DNA of 64,000 bases from Multivorans sp965116445 (GTDB lineage: Bacteria; Acidobacteriota; Thermoanaerobaculia; Multivoradales; Multivoraceae). The number at the start of each line of letters is the position of its first letter. Within the stretch, counting starts at the first letter, position 1. Below, piece by piece: positions 21,993 through 29,012 of the stretch. Under the pieces are notes generated by a model. That model searched no databases, had not been told where the DNA came from, and worked only from the letters and a program-made list of their open reading frames with translations. The DNA lies in the NCBI GenBank assembly GCA_965116445.1, contig OZ220688.1:4092001-4156000 (forward strand). Direction: 5' to 3'. Position numbers and translations under genes: made by a program.

Positions 21993-22982
21993 GTGGCGGC
22001 GAACGACGACGACCAAGGTCAACGCATGAGTGAACCGAATCCTGAGGACAAGGAGCGGGGCCGAGGGGTTGGCCGTATTCAGCGTCTCGGACTCCGCGAG
22101 GTCTGGAGCCACGAAGCGCTTGACTTCACGACTTGGTTGGAGGAGAACGCGGAGATCATTACCGAGGCCACGGGCCTTCAACTCAGTGGCGTCGAACGCG
22201 AGCAACCTGCTGGCGCGTTCAGCGTCGATCTCATTGCGGAAGACGAAGACGGTCGTCCGGTTGTGATCGAGAACCAGTTAGAGAAGAGCAACCATGACCA
22301 TCTTGGGAAGCTCCTCACCTATTTCGTAGGCATCCAGGCACGGAAGGCACTGTGGATCGTGGCGGATCCTCGTCCTGAGCATGTGGCGGTGATCGCGTGG
22401 TTGAACGAGAGTTCTTCTGCGGACTTCTACCTGCTCAAGCTCGAAGCGATTCAGATCGGTGGGTCAGAACCGGCGCCGCTCCTCACTCAGATCGTAGGCC
22501 CGAGCGAGGAAACCCGTGAGGTAGGCCGGAAGAAAGGGGAAATGGCCGAACGGGAGCGACTGCGTTACCGCTTCTTCGAAGGACTGCTGGAGCACGCCAA
22601 GACAAGAACTCAACTGCACGCGAACATCAGCCCCAACAAGTATGGGTGGGTCGGGGCAGGGTCGGGGATCGCCGGCGTCACCTTTAACTATGTCGTCGGC
22701 CAACGCAACGCTCGCGTCGAGTTGTACATCGACACCAGGGACGGTGACGAGAACCAGCGTATTCTCGAGGTACTTTCCGGCGAGAGGCACAAGATCGAAG
22801 AAGCCTGTGGCTTCCCGCTGGAGTGGGATACCAAGGAAGGACGACGGGCGTGCCGGATCCAGAAGACGTACGCCACTGGCGGGTACCGGGATGAAGACAC
22901 CTGGGAAGCCGTCTACGAGGAGCTGGCGGAGGCGATGGCCAAGCTCGAATCGGCACTCAAGCCGCACCTCAAGAGGTTGTAG
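21993..22982 (+). CDS. DUF4268 protein with PD-(D/E)xK-like N-terminal domain
   Basis: 329 residues from GTG 21993 (GGGGAG 6 bases before); ATG 22026 is an alternative. The first half has a nuclease-like core: FSVDLIAEDEDGRPVVIENQ with Asp and Glu-x-Gln, then DHLGKLLTYFVGIQARKALW and a strand pair. The second half is DUF4268: RYRFFEGLLEHAKTRTQLHA, SGIAGVTFNYVVGQRNARVE, then CGFPLEWDTKEGRRACRIQ. Known members are found in defence islands and beside restriction genes; mechanism is unproven. Divergent from the DUF91 gene and near the Dcm/HNH remnants. Confidence 0.78.
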   Translation: MAANDDDQGQRMSEPNPEDKERGRGVGRIQRLGLREVWSHEALDFTTWLEENAEIITEATGLQLSGVEREQPAGAFSVDLIAEDEDGRPVVIENQLEKSNHDHLGKLLTYFVGIQARKALWIVADPRPEHVAVIAWLNESSSADFYLLKLEAIQIGGSEPAPLLTQIVGPSEETREVGRKKGEMAERERLRYRFFEGLLEHAKTRTQLHANISPNKYGWVGAGSGIAGVTFNYVVGQRNARVELYIDTRDGDENQRILEVLSGERHKIEEACGFPLEWDTKEGRRACRIQKTYATGGYRDEDTWEAVYEELAEAMAKLESALKPHLKRL

Positions 22983-23022
22983 AGATCAGAGGCGCCTAGG
23001 CCATAGCTGCGAGGAGATAGCC

Positions 23023-23173
23023 GGCACGCTGTGGGTGCTGCACGTGTTCGTGAAGAAGTCGACGAGGGGTATCAGAACTCCGAAGCGTGAGATCGACCTG
23101 GTACGGGCCCGCCTGGCGCGGCTAAGAAAGGAACTACTACCTTGACTGAGAAAGACATCGAGCTCGTTCGCGG
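23023..23173 (+). pseudogene. Cut Gp49-like HigB toxin and first codons of its antitoxin
   Basis: GTLWVLHVFVKKSTRGIRTP followed by KREIDLVRARLARLRKEL is the C-terminal half of a phage-Gp49-type HigB toxin. Its TGA overlaps a TTG (23142) that opens LTEKDIELVRG, the start of the partner XRE antitoxin. After 11 codons the frame is replaced by the membrane-protein repeat at 23174. The toxin lacks its N-terminal half as well, so neither gene can work. Confidence 0.7.
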
Positions 23174-23391
23174 ACGTGCTCGGAGTGGTGAACGGCCTGA
23201 TCCCGCCGGAGGTGGCGGCAGGACCGCGCCCTGACGACGTGTCGATGATGGAGGCGACCGCGGGCGCCAGCCAGCCGGCATGGTTCCTCTGGCTCAACCC
23301 GCTGGTCGGCGCCGTGGGCGTCTGGTTCGGATCGCGGAAGTTGCGCGCGCGGTCAGGAAAGGCCCGCTAGCGCCCTCAGACTGCTCCGACC
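23174..23391. repeat. Membrane-protein 3'-end repeat with its convergent neighbour
   Basis: Begins CGTGCTCGGAGTGGTGAA and runs to the TAG of the four-helix gene (23370), then through the end of the minus-strand HTH gene. It is the longest 3' fragment (about 65 codons) and the only one still followed by an intact convergent gene. Confidence 0.85.
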
Positions 23392-23889
23392 AGCACCTGA
23401 GAACTCGTGCTGGTAGCGGCGAAGTTCCAGGCTTGCATTGATCGCGGTGACGAAATGGTCGTCCGGCAACGTGTCGTCACCGAGCCTCGTCGTGAGCCAG
23501 CGCGTGACGTCGGACCAGCGCCAGAGCCGGTAGCGGCCGCGCGGATCGGTGACGGGAGCCGGGAAGCCACCCGGTCCCCGCGCTCCGGTGACAAGCAGCC
23601 TGACGCTTTCGCGAGAACGCCCCAGGCGGGTGGCGATGTCGGTCATCGATACGAGCCCTGCATCGGCTACGCGAGTTACCTGCACGCCGTCGACCTTCTC
23701 GACGTCCCGTACGGCGGAGATGATCGCCTCGCCGAGGCTCTCCGCTTCTCGGTCGAAGTCGACGTACTGAACGCCATCCACTTGCCCGACCGTTGCGTCG
23801 TCGCAACCTGCTTCGAAGAGGGCGTCGATGGATGGTTCGCTTTGCAGGTCCGTTCCGTCGACGATCAAAGTGAAGTGCTGGATGGGCAT
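23353..23889 (-). CDS. HTH DNA-binding protein of unknown role
   Basis: 178 residues. The N-terminal half (HFTLIVDGTDLQSEPSIDAL, FEAGCDDATVGQVDGVQYVD) is an alpha/beta domain; the middle reads DAGLVSMTDIATRLGRSRES followed by VRLLVTGARGPGGFPAPVTD, a MerR/excisionase-like winged helix with the typical 'RYRLWRWSDVTRWL' continuation. Small proteins of this layout are common and are thought to be DNA-binding regulators or antitoxin-like. Its last 6 codons overlap the end of the convergent membrane-protein repeat. A collapsed copy lies at 19272-19318. Confidence 0.6.
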   Translation of the reverse strand: MPIQHFTLIVDGTDLQSEPSIDALFEAGCDDATVGQVDGVQYVDFDREAESLGEAIISAVRDVEKVDGVQVTRVADAGLVSMTDIATRLGRSRESVRLLVTGARGPGGFPAPVTDPRGRYRLWRWSDVTRWLTTRLGDDTLPDDHFVTAINASLELRRYQHEFSGAGRSSLRALAGLS

Positions 23890-24083
23890 CTACAAGTCCT
23901 CCCTGGCCTCCGGGCCCCCGACATGCCACCTCGACATCCTTCTTCGGATGCCGTGCTCTCATCGCGTTGACACGATACAACAGTTGGCTGCGCCGTGGAA
24001 GCGGCAGCCGCCTTCCCGGCCCGACCTCGCGGTGCCGCGTGGCGGGCCCGGGGGCCGTGGTCGCCGCTGTGCGGCGCGTCTAC

Positions 24084-24132
24084 CTGGCCGCCTGCGGCGG
24101 CAGCCGGCGGGGACGCCGGCGTACCCAGTGGG
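24084..24132. repeat. GC-rich palindromic repeat, copy 2
   Basis: CTGGCCGCCTGCGGCGGCAG, CCGGCGGGGACGCCGGCG, TACCCAGTGGG: minus orientation, almost identical to copy 1. Lies just beyond the 3' end of the nitronate monooxygenase gene, in the 265-base space before it. The rest of 23890-24083 shows no gene. Confidence 0.8.
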
Positions 24133-24154
24133 CGGAGCTGGACGATCCGCCGCC

Positions 24155-25111
24155 TCAGCCCAGCCGGTCTCGCACCGCCACGCGCGCTTCCTCGTACTGC
24201 GCGATCAGCTCGTCGCAGAGTTCCGCCGTGGTCTGCGCCTTGTTCACCATGCCGACGCCCTGGCCGGCGGAGAAGATCTTCTTGTAGCGGCCGCGTGCCT
24301 TGCTGCGGTCGACGGTCTGGCCGTGTGGGGTCGCCCTGACTTCGCCCAGGTCGAGGCCGGCGGCTTCGATGCTGGGGGCGAGGAAGTTGGCCGGGAAACC
24401 GTCGAGGGCGGTCGTGAAGAGGACATCCTTCGCGGTCGCGCCGAACAGGGCGTCGCGGTAGTCCTCGCTGGCCAGGGACTCGCGGACGGGGATGAAGCGG
24501 GTGCCCATGTACGCGAGGTCGGCGCCCATCGCGAGTGCGGCGACGATGTCGCGGCCGGTGCTCAGCGAGCCGGCAAGGACGATCGGCTTGTCCGTGATCT
24601 GGCGGACCTCGTTGAGCAGCGCGAACGGGTTCAGCGTGCCGCAGTGGCCGCCGGCGCCGCCGCAGACGGCAATCAGGCCGTCGGCGCCGGCTTGAAGCGC
24701 CTTCTCGGCGTGGCGGCGGGAGGCGATGTCGTGGAAGGCGACGCCGCCGTAGTCGTGAATCTGCCGGAACACGTTCTCGGGGGCGCCCTTGGACGTGAGG
24801 ATCACAGGCGCCTCGTGCTGGATGCACAGGTCGAGGTCGCCCGGGTAGCGCTCGTTCGTGCGGTGGACGACGAGGTTCACGGCGTAGGGCGCGGGTTCGA
24901 TTCCCTGTTCGCGCAGCGCCCGCATGCCGCTGGCCATCTGGCCGAGCCAGTCCGCGAAGACCTCGCGCGTTCGCGTCGAATGGGCCGGGAAGCTGCCCAT
25001 GACTCCCCGCGAGCAGGCTGCGAGCGCCATCTCGGGCGACGAGACAAGGAACATCGGCGCCGCAATCAGAGGAATGCGGAGACGGCCTCCGAAGGTGAGG
25101 TCGATCGTCAT
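24155..25111 (-). CDS. Nitronate monooxygenase (NMO/2-nitropropane dioxygenase family)
   Basis: 318 residues from ATG 25111 (MTIDLTFGGRLRIPLIAAPM). A flavin (FMN) TIM barrel: GADGLIAVCGGAGGHCG and IVLAGSLSTGRDIVAALAMG make the phosphate site, followed by GADLAYMGTRFI. It oxidises alkyl nitronates such as propionate-3-nitronate with O2; many relatives act on other enoyl or keto substrates. Last of four genes on the minus strand after the CoA lyase, 107 bases downstream. Whether it works with them is unclear; some NMO-like barrels are enoyl reductases in acyl-CoA clusters. Confidence 0.85.
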   Translation of the reverse strand: MTIDLTFGGRLRIPLIAAPMFLVSSPEMALAACSRGVMGSFPAHSTRTREVFADWLGQMASGMRALREQGIEPAPYAVNLVVHRTNERYPGDLDLCIQHEAPVILTSKGAPENVFRQIHDYGGVAFHDIASRRHAEKALQAGADGLIAVCGGAGGHCGTLNPFALLNEVRQITDKPIVLAGSLSTGRDIVAALAMGADLAYMGTRFIPVRESLASEDYRDALFGATAKDVLFTTALDGFPANFLAPSIEAAGLDLGEVRATPHGQTVDRSKARGRYKKIFSAGQGVGMVNKAQTTAELCDELIAQYEEARVAVRDRLG

Positions 25112-25218
25112 GGCCTGGAGCGGGTCGAGCCGGTGCTGCGCGGCGGCGGGCACGTTCGCCACCTCGAAGCCGACTTTCCCCGTGCGAGCGCCATCGTCAA
25201 TGCTCGGGCGGGCCGGCC

Positions 25219-26121
25219 CTACAGCTTTCCGGTAGCCCGCGCCCGGTCCAGTACCGGCTGGAACAGGCGCAACGTCGCCGCATCGACCAACTGCCCGCCC
25301 TTGCCGCCGGCGCCGGCCCCGGCTTCGAGGGACTCGTTGTAGAGGTCGACCATCTTCTGCGCCCGTTTGATCTCCCGGGGCGACGGCGCGAAGACGTCGT
25401 TGGCGAGAGGGATCTGATTGGGGTGGATGCACCACTTGCCGACGGCGCCGAGGGTGGCGGCGTAGGTGGCCTGGGCCATGTAGGCCTTGTCGGCGCGGAA
25501 GTCGCCGAAGGGGCCGTCAATCGCGTCGATGCCGGCGGCGCGGCAGGCGGCGATCATGCGGACGCGGTGGGCGGACCACATGTCGCCGGGGTAGCGGTAG
25601 TCCTTGTCCAGCTCGTGGCCGAAGCGCATACCCATGCTCGCGGAGAGGTCGCCGAAGCCGAGGATCAGCGCCTCGAGACGCGGCGAGGATGTGGCGATGG
25701 CCTCGACGTTCGCGAGCCCCTCGGCCTCCTCGATCAGGGCCTCCAGGCCGATCGGGCGGTCCAGCCCGAGCTTCTGCTCCAGGCAGTCGAGCAGCGTTTC
25801 GAAGAACCACACGTCGCGCGGCTGCTTGACCTTGGGCAGGATGATGATGTCGAGGTTCTCGCCGGCGCCTTCGACGACGCTGATCACGTCGTCGACGGCC
25901 CAGCGGGTGGTGTGGTCGTTCACGCGCACGGAGCGCACCTTGTTGCCCCAGTCGAGGTCGTTCAGGCCGTCGATGGCGATCTGGCGGGCGCCCTCCTTCT
26001 TCTCGGGGGAGACGGCGTCCTCCAGGTCGAGGAAGACGAGGTCGGCGTCGCTTGCGGCCGACTTCTCGACCATCCTGGGGTTGCTGGCCGGCACGGCCAG
26101 TTCGGAACGTCTCAGTCGCAT
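25219..26121 (-). CDS. CoA-ester lyase, HpcH/HpaI (malyl/citramalyl-CoA lyase-like)
   Basis: 300 residues from ATG 26121 (MRLRRSELAVPASNPRMVEK); the longer frame to 26289 reads through a repeat. CitE-like features: LVFLDLEDAVSPEKKEGAR (metal-binding Glu region), a conserved Arg in SVRVND, IGLEALIEEAEGL, LILGFGDLSASMG with Asp, and KWCIHPNQIPLAN. Members split 3-hydroxyacyl-CoA thioesters such as malyl- or citramalyl-CoA into acetyl-CoA/glyoxylate or acetyl-CoA/pyruvate. Follows the class III CoA-transferase and MaoC hydratase genes, an arrangement like the mesaconyl-CoA branch of the 3-hydroxypropionate bicycle. Confidence 0.82.
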   Translation of the reverse strand: MRLRRSELAVPASNPRMVEKSAASDADLVFLDLEDAVSPEKKEGARQIAIDGLNDLDWGNKVRSVRVNDHTTRWAVDDVISVVEGAGENLDIIILPKVKQPRDVWFFETLLDCLEQKLGLDRPIGLEALIEEAEGLANVEAIATSSPRLEALILGFGDLSASMGMRFGHELDKDYRYPGDMWSAHRVRMIAACRAAGIDAIDGPFGDFRADKAYMAQATYAATLGAVGKWCIHPNQIPLANDVFAPSPREIKRAQKMVDLYNESLEAGAGAGGKGGQLVDAATLRLFQPVLDRARATGKL

Positions 26122-26159
26122 GGTTTCTCCTTGGGCGGGTGGTCTTGGCCGGATGCGGG

Positions 26160-26296
26160 CGAGACCCGCCACCCGGGTGCCGGCGCTGCGCACCGGATGC
26201 CGACGGGAACCCGGCTGGCGCGACTCCGCGCCAGACGCGAAACAGTCCGTGCGTCCGTCATCGGACGCACGGATGACACGTCGGCGCACCCAGTGG
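26160..26296. repeat. GC-rich palindromic repeat, long form, copy 3
   Basis: Minus orientation. Contains stem CCGTGCGTCCG/CGGACGCACGG (26247-26272, loop of 4) and stem TGGCGCG.../CGCGCCA nearby, flanked by CCGGATGCCGACGGGAACCC and GGCGCACCCAGTGG. The same long form is at 56890-57015 and 60403-60530. It lies between the CoA-transferase and the CoA lyase, interrupting their operon by 204 bases. Confidence 0.85.
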
Positions 26297-26325
26297 CGGG
26301 TGCTCTCCAGGGGCCGCTCGCGGGC

Positions 26326-27579
26326 TCAACCGGCATCATCGTCGTCCAGGCCGGCGCTGATCCCGAATTGGGCGAGGATCTCGTCGCGGTGCTCGTCGAG
26401 CAGGGGCGCGCGCCGGCGCACGCCGGTCTTCGTTTCGGTGTACTTGATCGGCGATCCCACGATCCTGACCGGCTCGTTCTCGCCCGGCAGCTCGACTTCG
26501 GCGACCATCTCGCGGACCGCGGTGTGCGGGCTCTCGAAGATGTCGGCCGCGGTCTGCACGGGGCCGCAGGGTACCCGGCCGCCCAGCGCGTCCGTGACGT
26601 CGGCCCGGGTGAGCGCGCCGGTCCACTCGGAGACGGCCGCCTCGACGAACTCGCGGTTCTTGCGCCGCGCCGCGAAGTCCTTCGTCCGTTCGTCGTCGAC
26701 GAGCTCGGGTCGCCCCATCGCCTCGCAGAGGATCTCCCACTGCGCCGGCATGGGCGCCGCAATCGCGACGCCGCCGTCCAACGCGTCGAAGATGCCGAAC
26801 GGGCACAGGCTGTGATGGTGCTTGCCGCGCGGACCGAGCTGGTTGGACTTCTCGGCGCCGTAGTTCGCGAACAGCGACTCGCAGAGGAAGTTCACGCCGT
26901 CGACCATCGCGACGTCCATGAACTGGCCCTTGTCGGTGCGCCGCGCGTGGTGGATGCCGGCGACGACGCCGAGCGCCATCAGCGTTCCGGGATACAGGTC
27001 GCCCACGGAGGCGCCCCCGGGGTAGCCCCCTCCGGACCCGCCGTCGCCGGCCGGGCCGTTGATGTGGGCGAAGCCGCCCATGGCCTGGGCCACGATGTCG
27101 AAGGCGGGCCAGTCGGCGTAGGGGCTCTCGCCGGTCCGCGGGTCGCCGAAGCCGCGCAGCGCCGCGTAGACGATCCGCGGGTTCCGCTCGCGAATCGCTT
27201 CGTAGCCCAGCCCAAGCCGGTCCATCACGCCGGCGCGCATGTTCTCGAGGACGGCGTCGGCCTGCTCGCACAGGCGAAGGAAGGTCTCGCGGTCGGCCTC
27301 ATCCTTCAGGTCGAGCGAGATGCTGCGCTTGTTCCGGTTGATGCTGCCGAAGTAGCCGCCGAAGTCGCAGCCGCCGTCCGTCCCGGCCTTGCCCTGGGCG
27401 GGGTGGATGAAGTCCGGCGGCGTCGGCGGCGAGGGGCGCGACATGTCGCCCGTCGGCGGCTCCACCTTGATCACGTCGGCGCCGAGGTCGGCGAGGATGG
27501 CCGAGCCGAACGGCCCGGCGAGCGCCATCGTGCAGTCGATGATCACGAGGTCGCTAAGCGGGCCCGACCCCCCGCCCAC
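26326..27579 (-). CDS. Class III CoA-transferase (CaiB/BaiF family)
   Basis: 417 residues, GTG start overlapping the MaoC stop by one base. Family signatures: SDLVIIDCTMALAGPFGSAI, LADLGADVIKVEPPTGD, NRNKRSISLDLK, and ASVGDLYPGTLMALG, whose Asp is the catalytic residue forming the acyl-aspartyl anhydride. It moves CoA between carboxylic acids in the cytoplasm. In the company of a MaoC hydratase and a malyl-CoA-type lyase it could be a mesaconyl-CoA C1-C4 transferase, but many other acyl pairs are possible. Confidence 0.88.
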   Translation of the reverse strand: MGGGSGPLSDLVIIDCTMALAGPFGSAILADLGADVIKVEPPTGDMSRPSPPTPPDFIHPAQGKAGTDGGCDFGGYFGSINRNKRSISLDLKDEADRETFLRLCEQADAVLENMRAGVMDRLGLGYEAIRERNPRIVYAALRGFGDPRTGESPYADWPAFDIVAQAMGGFAHINGPAGDGGSGGGYPGGASVGDLYPGTLMALGVVAGIHHARRTDKGQFMDVAMVDGVNFLCESLFANYGAEKSNQLGPRGKHHHSLCPFGIFDALDGGVAIAAPMPAQWEILCEAMGRPELVDDERTKDFAARRKNREFVEAAVSEWTGALTRADVTDALGGRVPCGPVQTAADIFESPHTAVREMVAEVELPGENEPVRIVGSPIKYTETKTGVRRRAPLLDEHRDEILAQFGISAGLDDDDAG

Positions 27580-28064
27580 TACGACCCCCAGTGCGAGCGG
27601 CGCTTGATCAGGACCTCGCGCTCGCCCTCGAAGACGATCGTGCCGTCCTGCTTCGTGCCCCAGTGCTTGAAGCGGACGACGCCGGCGTCGTCGCGGTCGG
27701 CGTCGCGGACCTCGAGCACCTCGGTGTAGGCGGTCAGCGTGTCGCCGAGGAAGACGGGCGCGCGGAAGCGCATCTTGTCGAGGCCGAGTTCGGCGAGCGC
27801 GTTCTCGGCCGTGTCCTGGGTCGCCAGGCCGATGACCGTCGAGCCGGTGACGAGGCCGAACACGAGGCGCTTCCCGAAGGGCGACTTCTGCATCCGGTCC
27901 TCGTTGAAGTGACCGTCGGCGGTGTTCATCACGAGCTTGGTCAGGAGCTGGCTTTCGACCTCCTCGATCGTCGTGCCGCGGGCGTGCTTCATCTTCTCGC
28001 CGGCGGTGAAGTCCTCGAAGTAGGTCCTGCTCGACGTAAGTGCGGAGAAGTCTGGATCAAGCAT
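27579..28064 (-). CDS. MaoC-like (R)-specific enoyl-CoA hydratase
   Basis: 161 residues from ATG 28064 (MLDPDFSALTSSRTYFEDF). Single hot-dog fold: FEDFTAGEKMKHARGTTIEE, then NTADGHFNEDRMQKSPFGKR (the Asp/His pair region is NTADGHFN) and FRAPVFLGDTLTAYTEVLE. The 'MNTADGHFNE' block resembles mesaconyl-C1-CoA hydratases, which are usually double-domain and about twice this length. First gene of the acyl-CoA operon. Substrate inferred from neighbours only. Confidence 0.8.
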   Translation of the reverse strand: MLDPDFSALTSSRTYFEDFTAGEKMKHARGTTIEEVESQLLTKLVMNTADGHFNEDRMQKSPFGKRLVFGLVTGSTVIGLATQDTAENALAELGLDKMRFRAPVFLGDTLTAYTEVLEVRDADRDDAGVVRFKHWGTKQDGTIVFEGEREVLIKRRSHWGS

Positions 28065-28167
28065 TGCGGTTGGGAGATCTACCACGCGGTGCACCACAGA
28101 GTCGTTGCGGCTTCGCGGCGCCGTTCCGCACAAGAGAGGAGCGAGGCTGGCGCCTCGCGCGTTTCTT

Positions 28168-28240
28168 GGGCCGCCTGCGGCGGCAGCCGACGGGGACGTC
28201 GGCGCACCCAGTGGGTGGTGCCACCCAGTGTGTGGCCCAT
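28168..28240. repeat. GC-rich palindromic repeat, copy 4
   Basis: GGGCCGCCTGCGGCGGCAGC, CGACGGGGACGTCGGCGCAC, CCAGTGGGTGG, minus orientation, followed by two shorter CACCCAGTGTG-like pieces. It fills most of the 220-base space between the divergent MaoC and 28285 genes. Confidence 0.75.
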
Positions 28241-28284
28241 CCGGTGCGTGGCTTATCCGGTTGTCTGCGCGCTACGATTCCCGG

Positions 28285-28671
28285 ATGATTCCCTGGAACA
28301 AGCTGAAGTCGACTCTCGAGCAGGATTCCGAGTTCCGGTACACGATCCGGCACTGGACGGCGAGCCTGCGGCTCAGTGTGGGCGACCGTCATCACGCGAT
28401 CCGCTTCGAGGACGGCGCTATCGCGGCGGTCGAGCCGTGCGAGGCGGACACGCCGACCGACGTCTTCCTCGCCGGGCCGGAGGAGGAGTGGCGGGAACTC
28501 CTGCGCAAGGTGCCGCGGCCGTTCTACCAGGATCCGTTGTTCGCCAGTGTGCATCACGGCATCGAGTTGAACCGCGATCAGCTTGCGTACGCCGCGTACT
28601 ACCCGGCGCTGCGGCGGCTGGTCGGGGTGATGCGCGAGATCGCCAACCCAACCGAGGGAGCTTCCGCATGA
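28285..28671 (+). CDS. Hypothetical protein, possibly SCP2-like
   Basis: 128 residues from ATG 28285. IPWNKLKSTLEQDSEFRYTI, RHWTASLRLSVGDRHHAIRF, EDGAIAAVEP and FLAGPEEEWRELLRKVPRP: a soluble alpha/beta protein whose strand-rich middle and 'AGPEEEWRELL' helix recall SCP2/sterol-carrier-like domains. I am not sure of the family. Its TGA overlaps the ATG of the next gene and the three genes 28285-29914 form a tight operon, so it likely serves the hydrolase at 29012. Confidence 0.55.
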   Translation: MIPWNKLKSTLEQDSEFRYTIRHWTASLRLSVGDRHHAIRFEDGAIAAVEPCEADTPTDVFLAGPEEEWRELLRKVPRPFYQDPLFASVHHGIELNRDQLAYAAYYPALRRLVGVMREIANPTEGASA

Positions 28672-29012
28672 ACGCGTTTCGCCTGCTGCTTGGCGCCATC
28701 TTCGGCGTGATCGTCGTCTACACGGTATTCGTCGCGTTGGAACACGGCCTGGGCCTGTTCGCCGTCTTCTTCGGCGACATCGCCGAGGCCGGGTGGCCCG
28801 GCCAGTTCAACCTGGACTTCCTGGGGATGCTGATGCTCTCCGGTTTCTGGATGGCCTGGCGCAACCACTTCACGCCGGGCGGGCTCGTGCTCGGCGTGGG
28901 GGGCCTCTTGCTCGGCGCGCCGATCCTCACGCTCTATCTGTTCATCCTGAGCCAGCAGACGAACGGCGACGTGAAGCGGATGCTCCTCGGCGACAGGCGG
29001 GCCGCGGCCTGA
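28668..29012 (+). CDS. Small integral membrane protein
   Basis: 114 residues, three or four hydrophobic helices (LLLGAIFGVIVVYTVFVALE, LGMLMLSGFWMAWRNHF, LVLGVGGLLLGAPILTLYLF). Conserved polar bits are FFGDIAEAG and NLDFLG. ATGA overlap upstream and TGATG overlap downstream. No recognised family; a membrane partner of the neighbouring hydrolase is possible. Confidence 0.6.
   Translation: MNAFRLLLGAIFGVIVVYTVFVALEHGLGLFAVFFGDIAEAGWPGQFNLDFLGMLMLSGFWMAWRNHFTPGGLVLGVGGLLLGAPILTLYLFILSQQTNGDVKRMLLGDRRAAA

Noticed and set aside
6894..23391. Chromosomal integron cassette array
   Set aside because: No integrase, genes on both strands, and junctions fall inside genes rather than at attC-like sites.
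24893..24915. GCGGGTTCGATTCCCTG resembling a tRNA T-arm
   Set aside because: It lies inside the conserved coding sequence of the nitronate monooxygenase and has no other tRNA arms.
25423..27729. 768-codon plus-strand frame opposite the acyl-CoA genes
   Set aside because: Antisense shadow of three well-conserved minus-strand enzymes, with Arg/Val/Glu bias from high GC.
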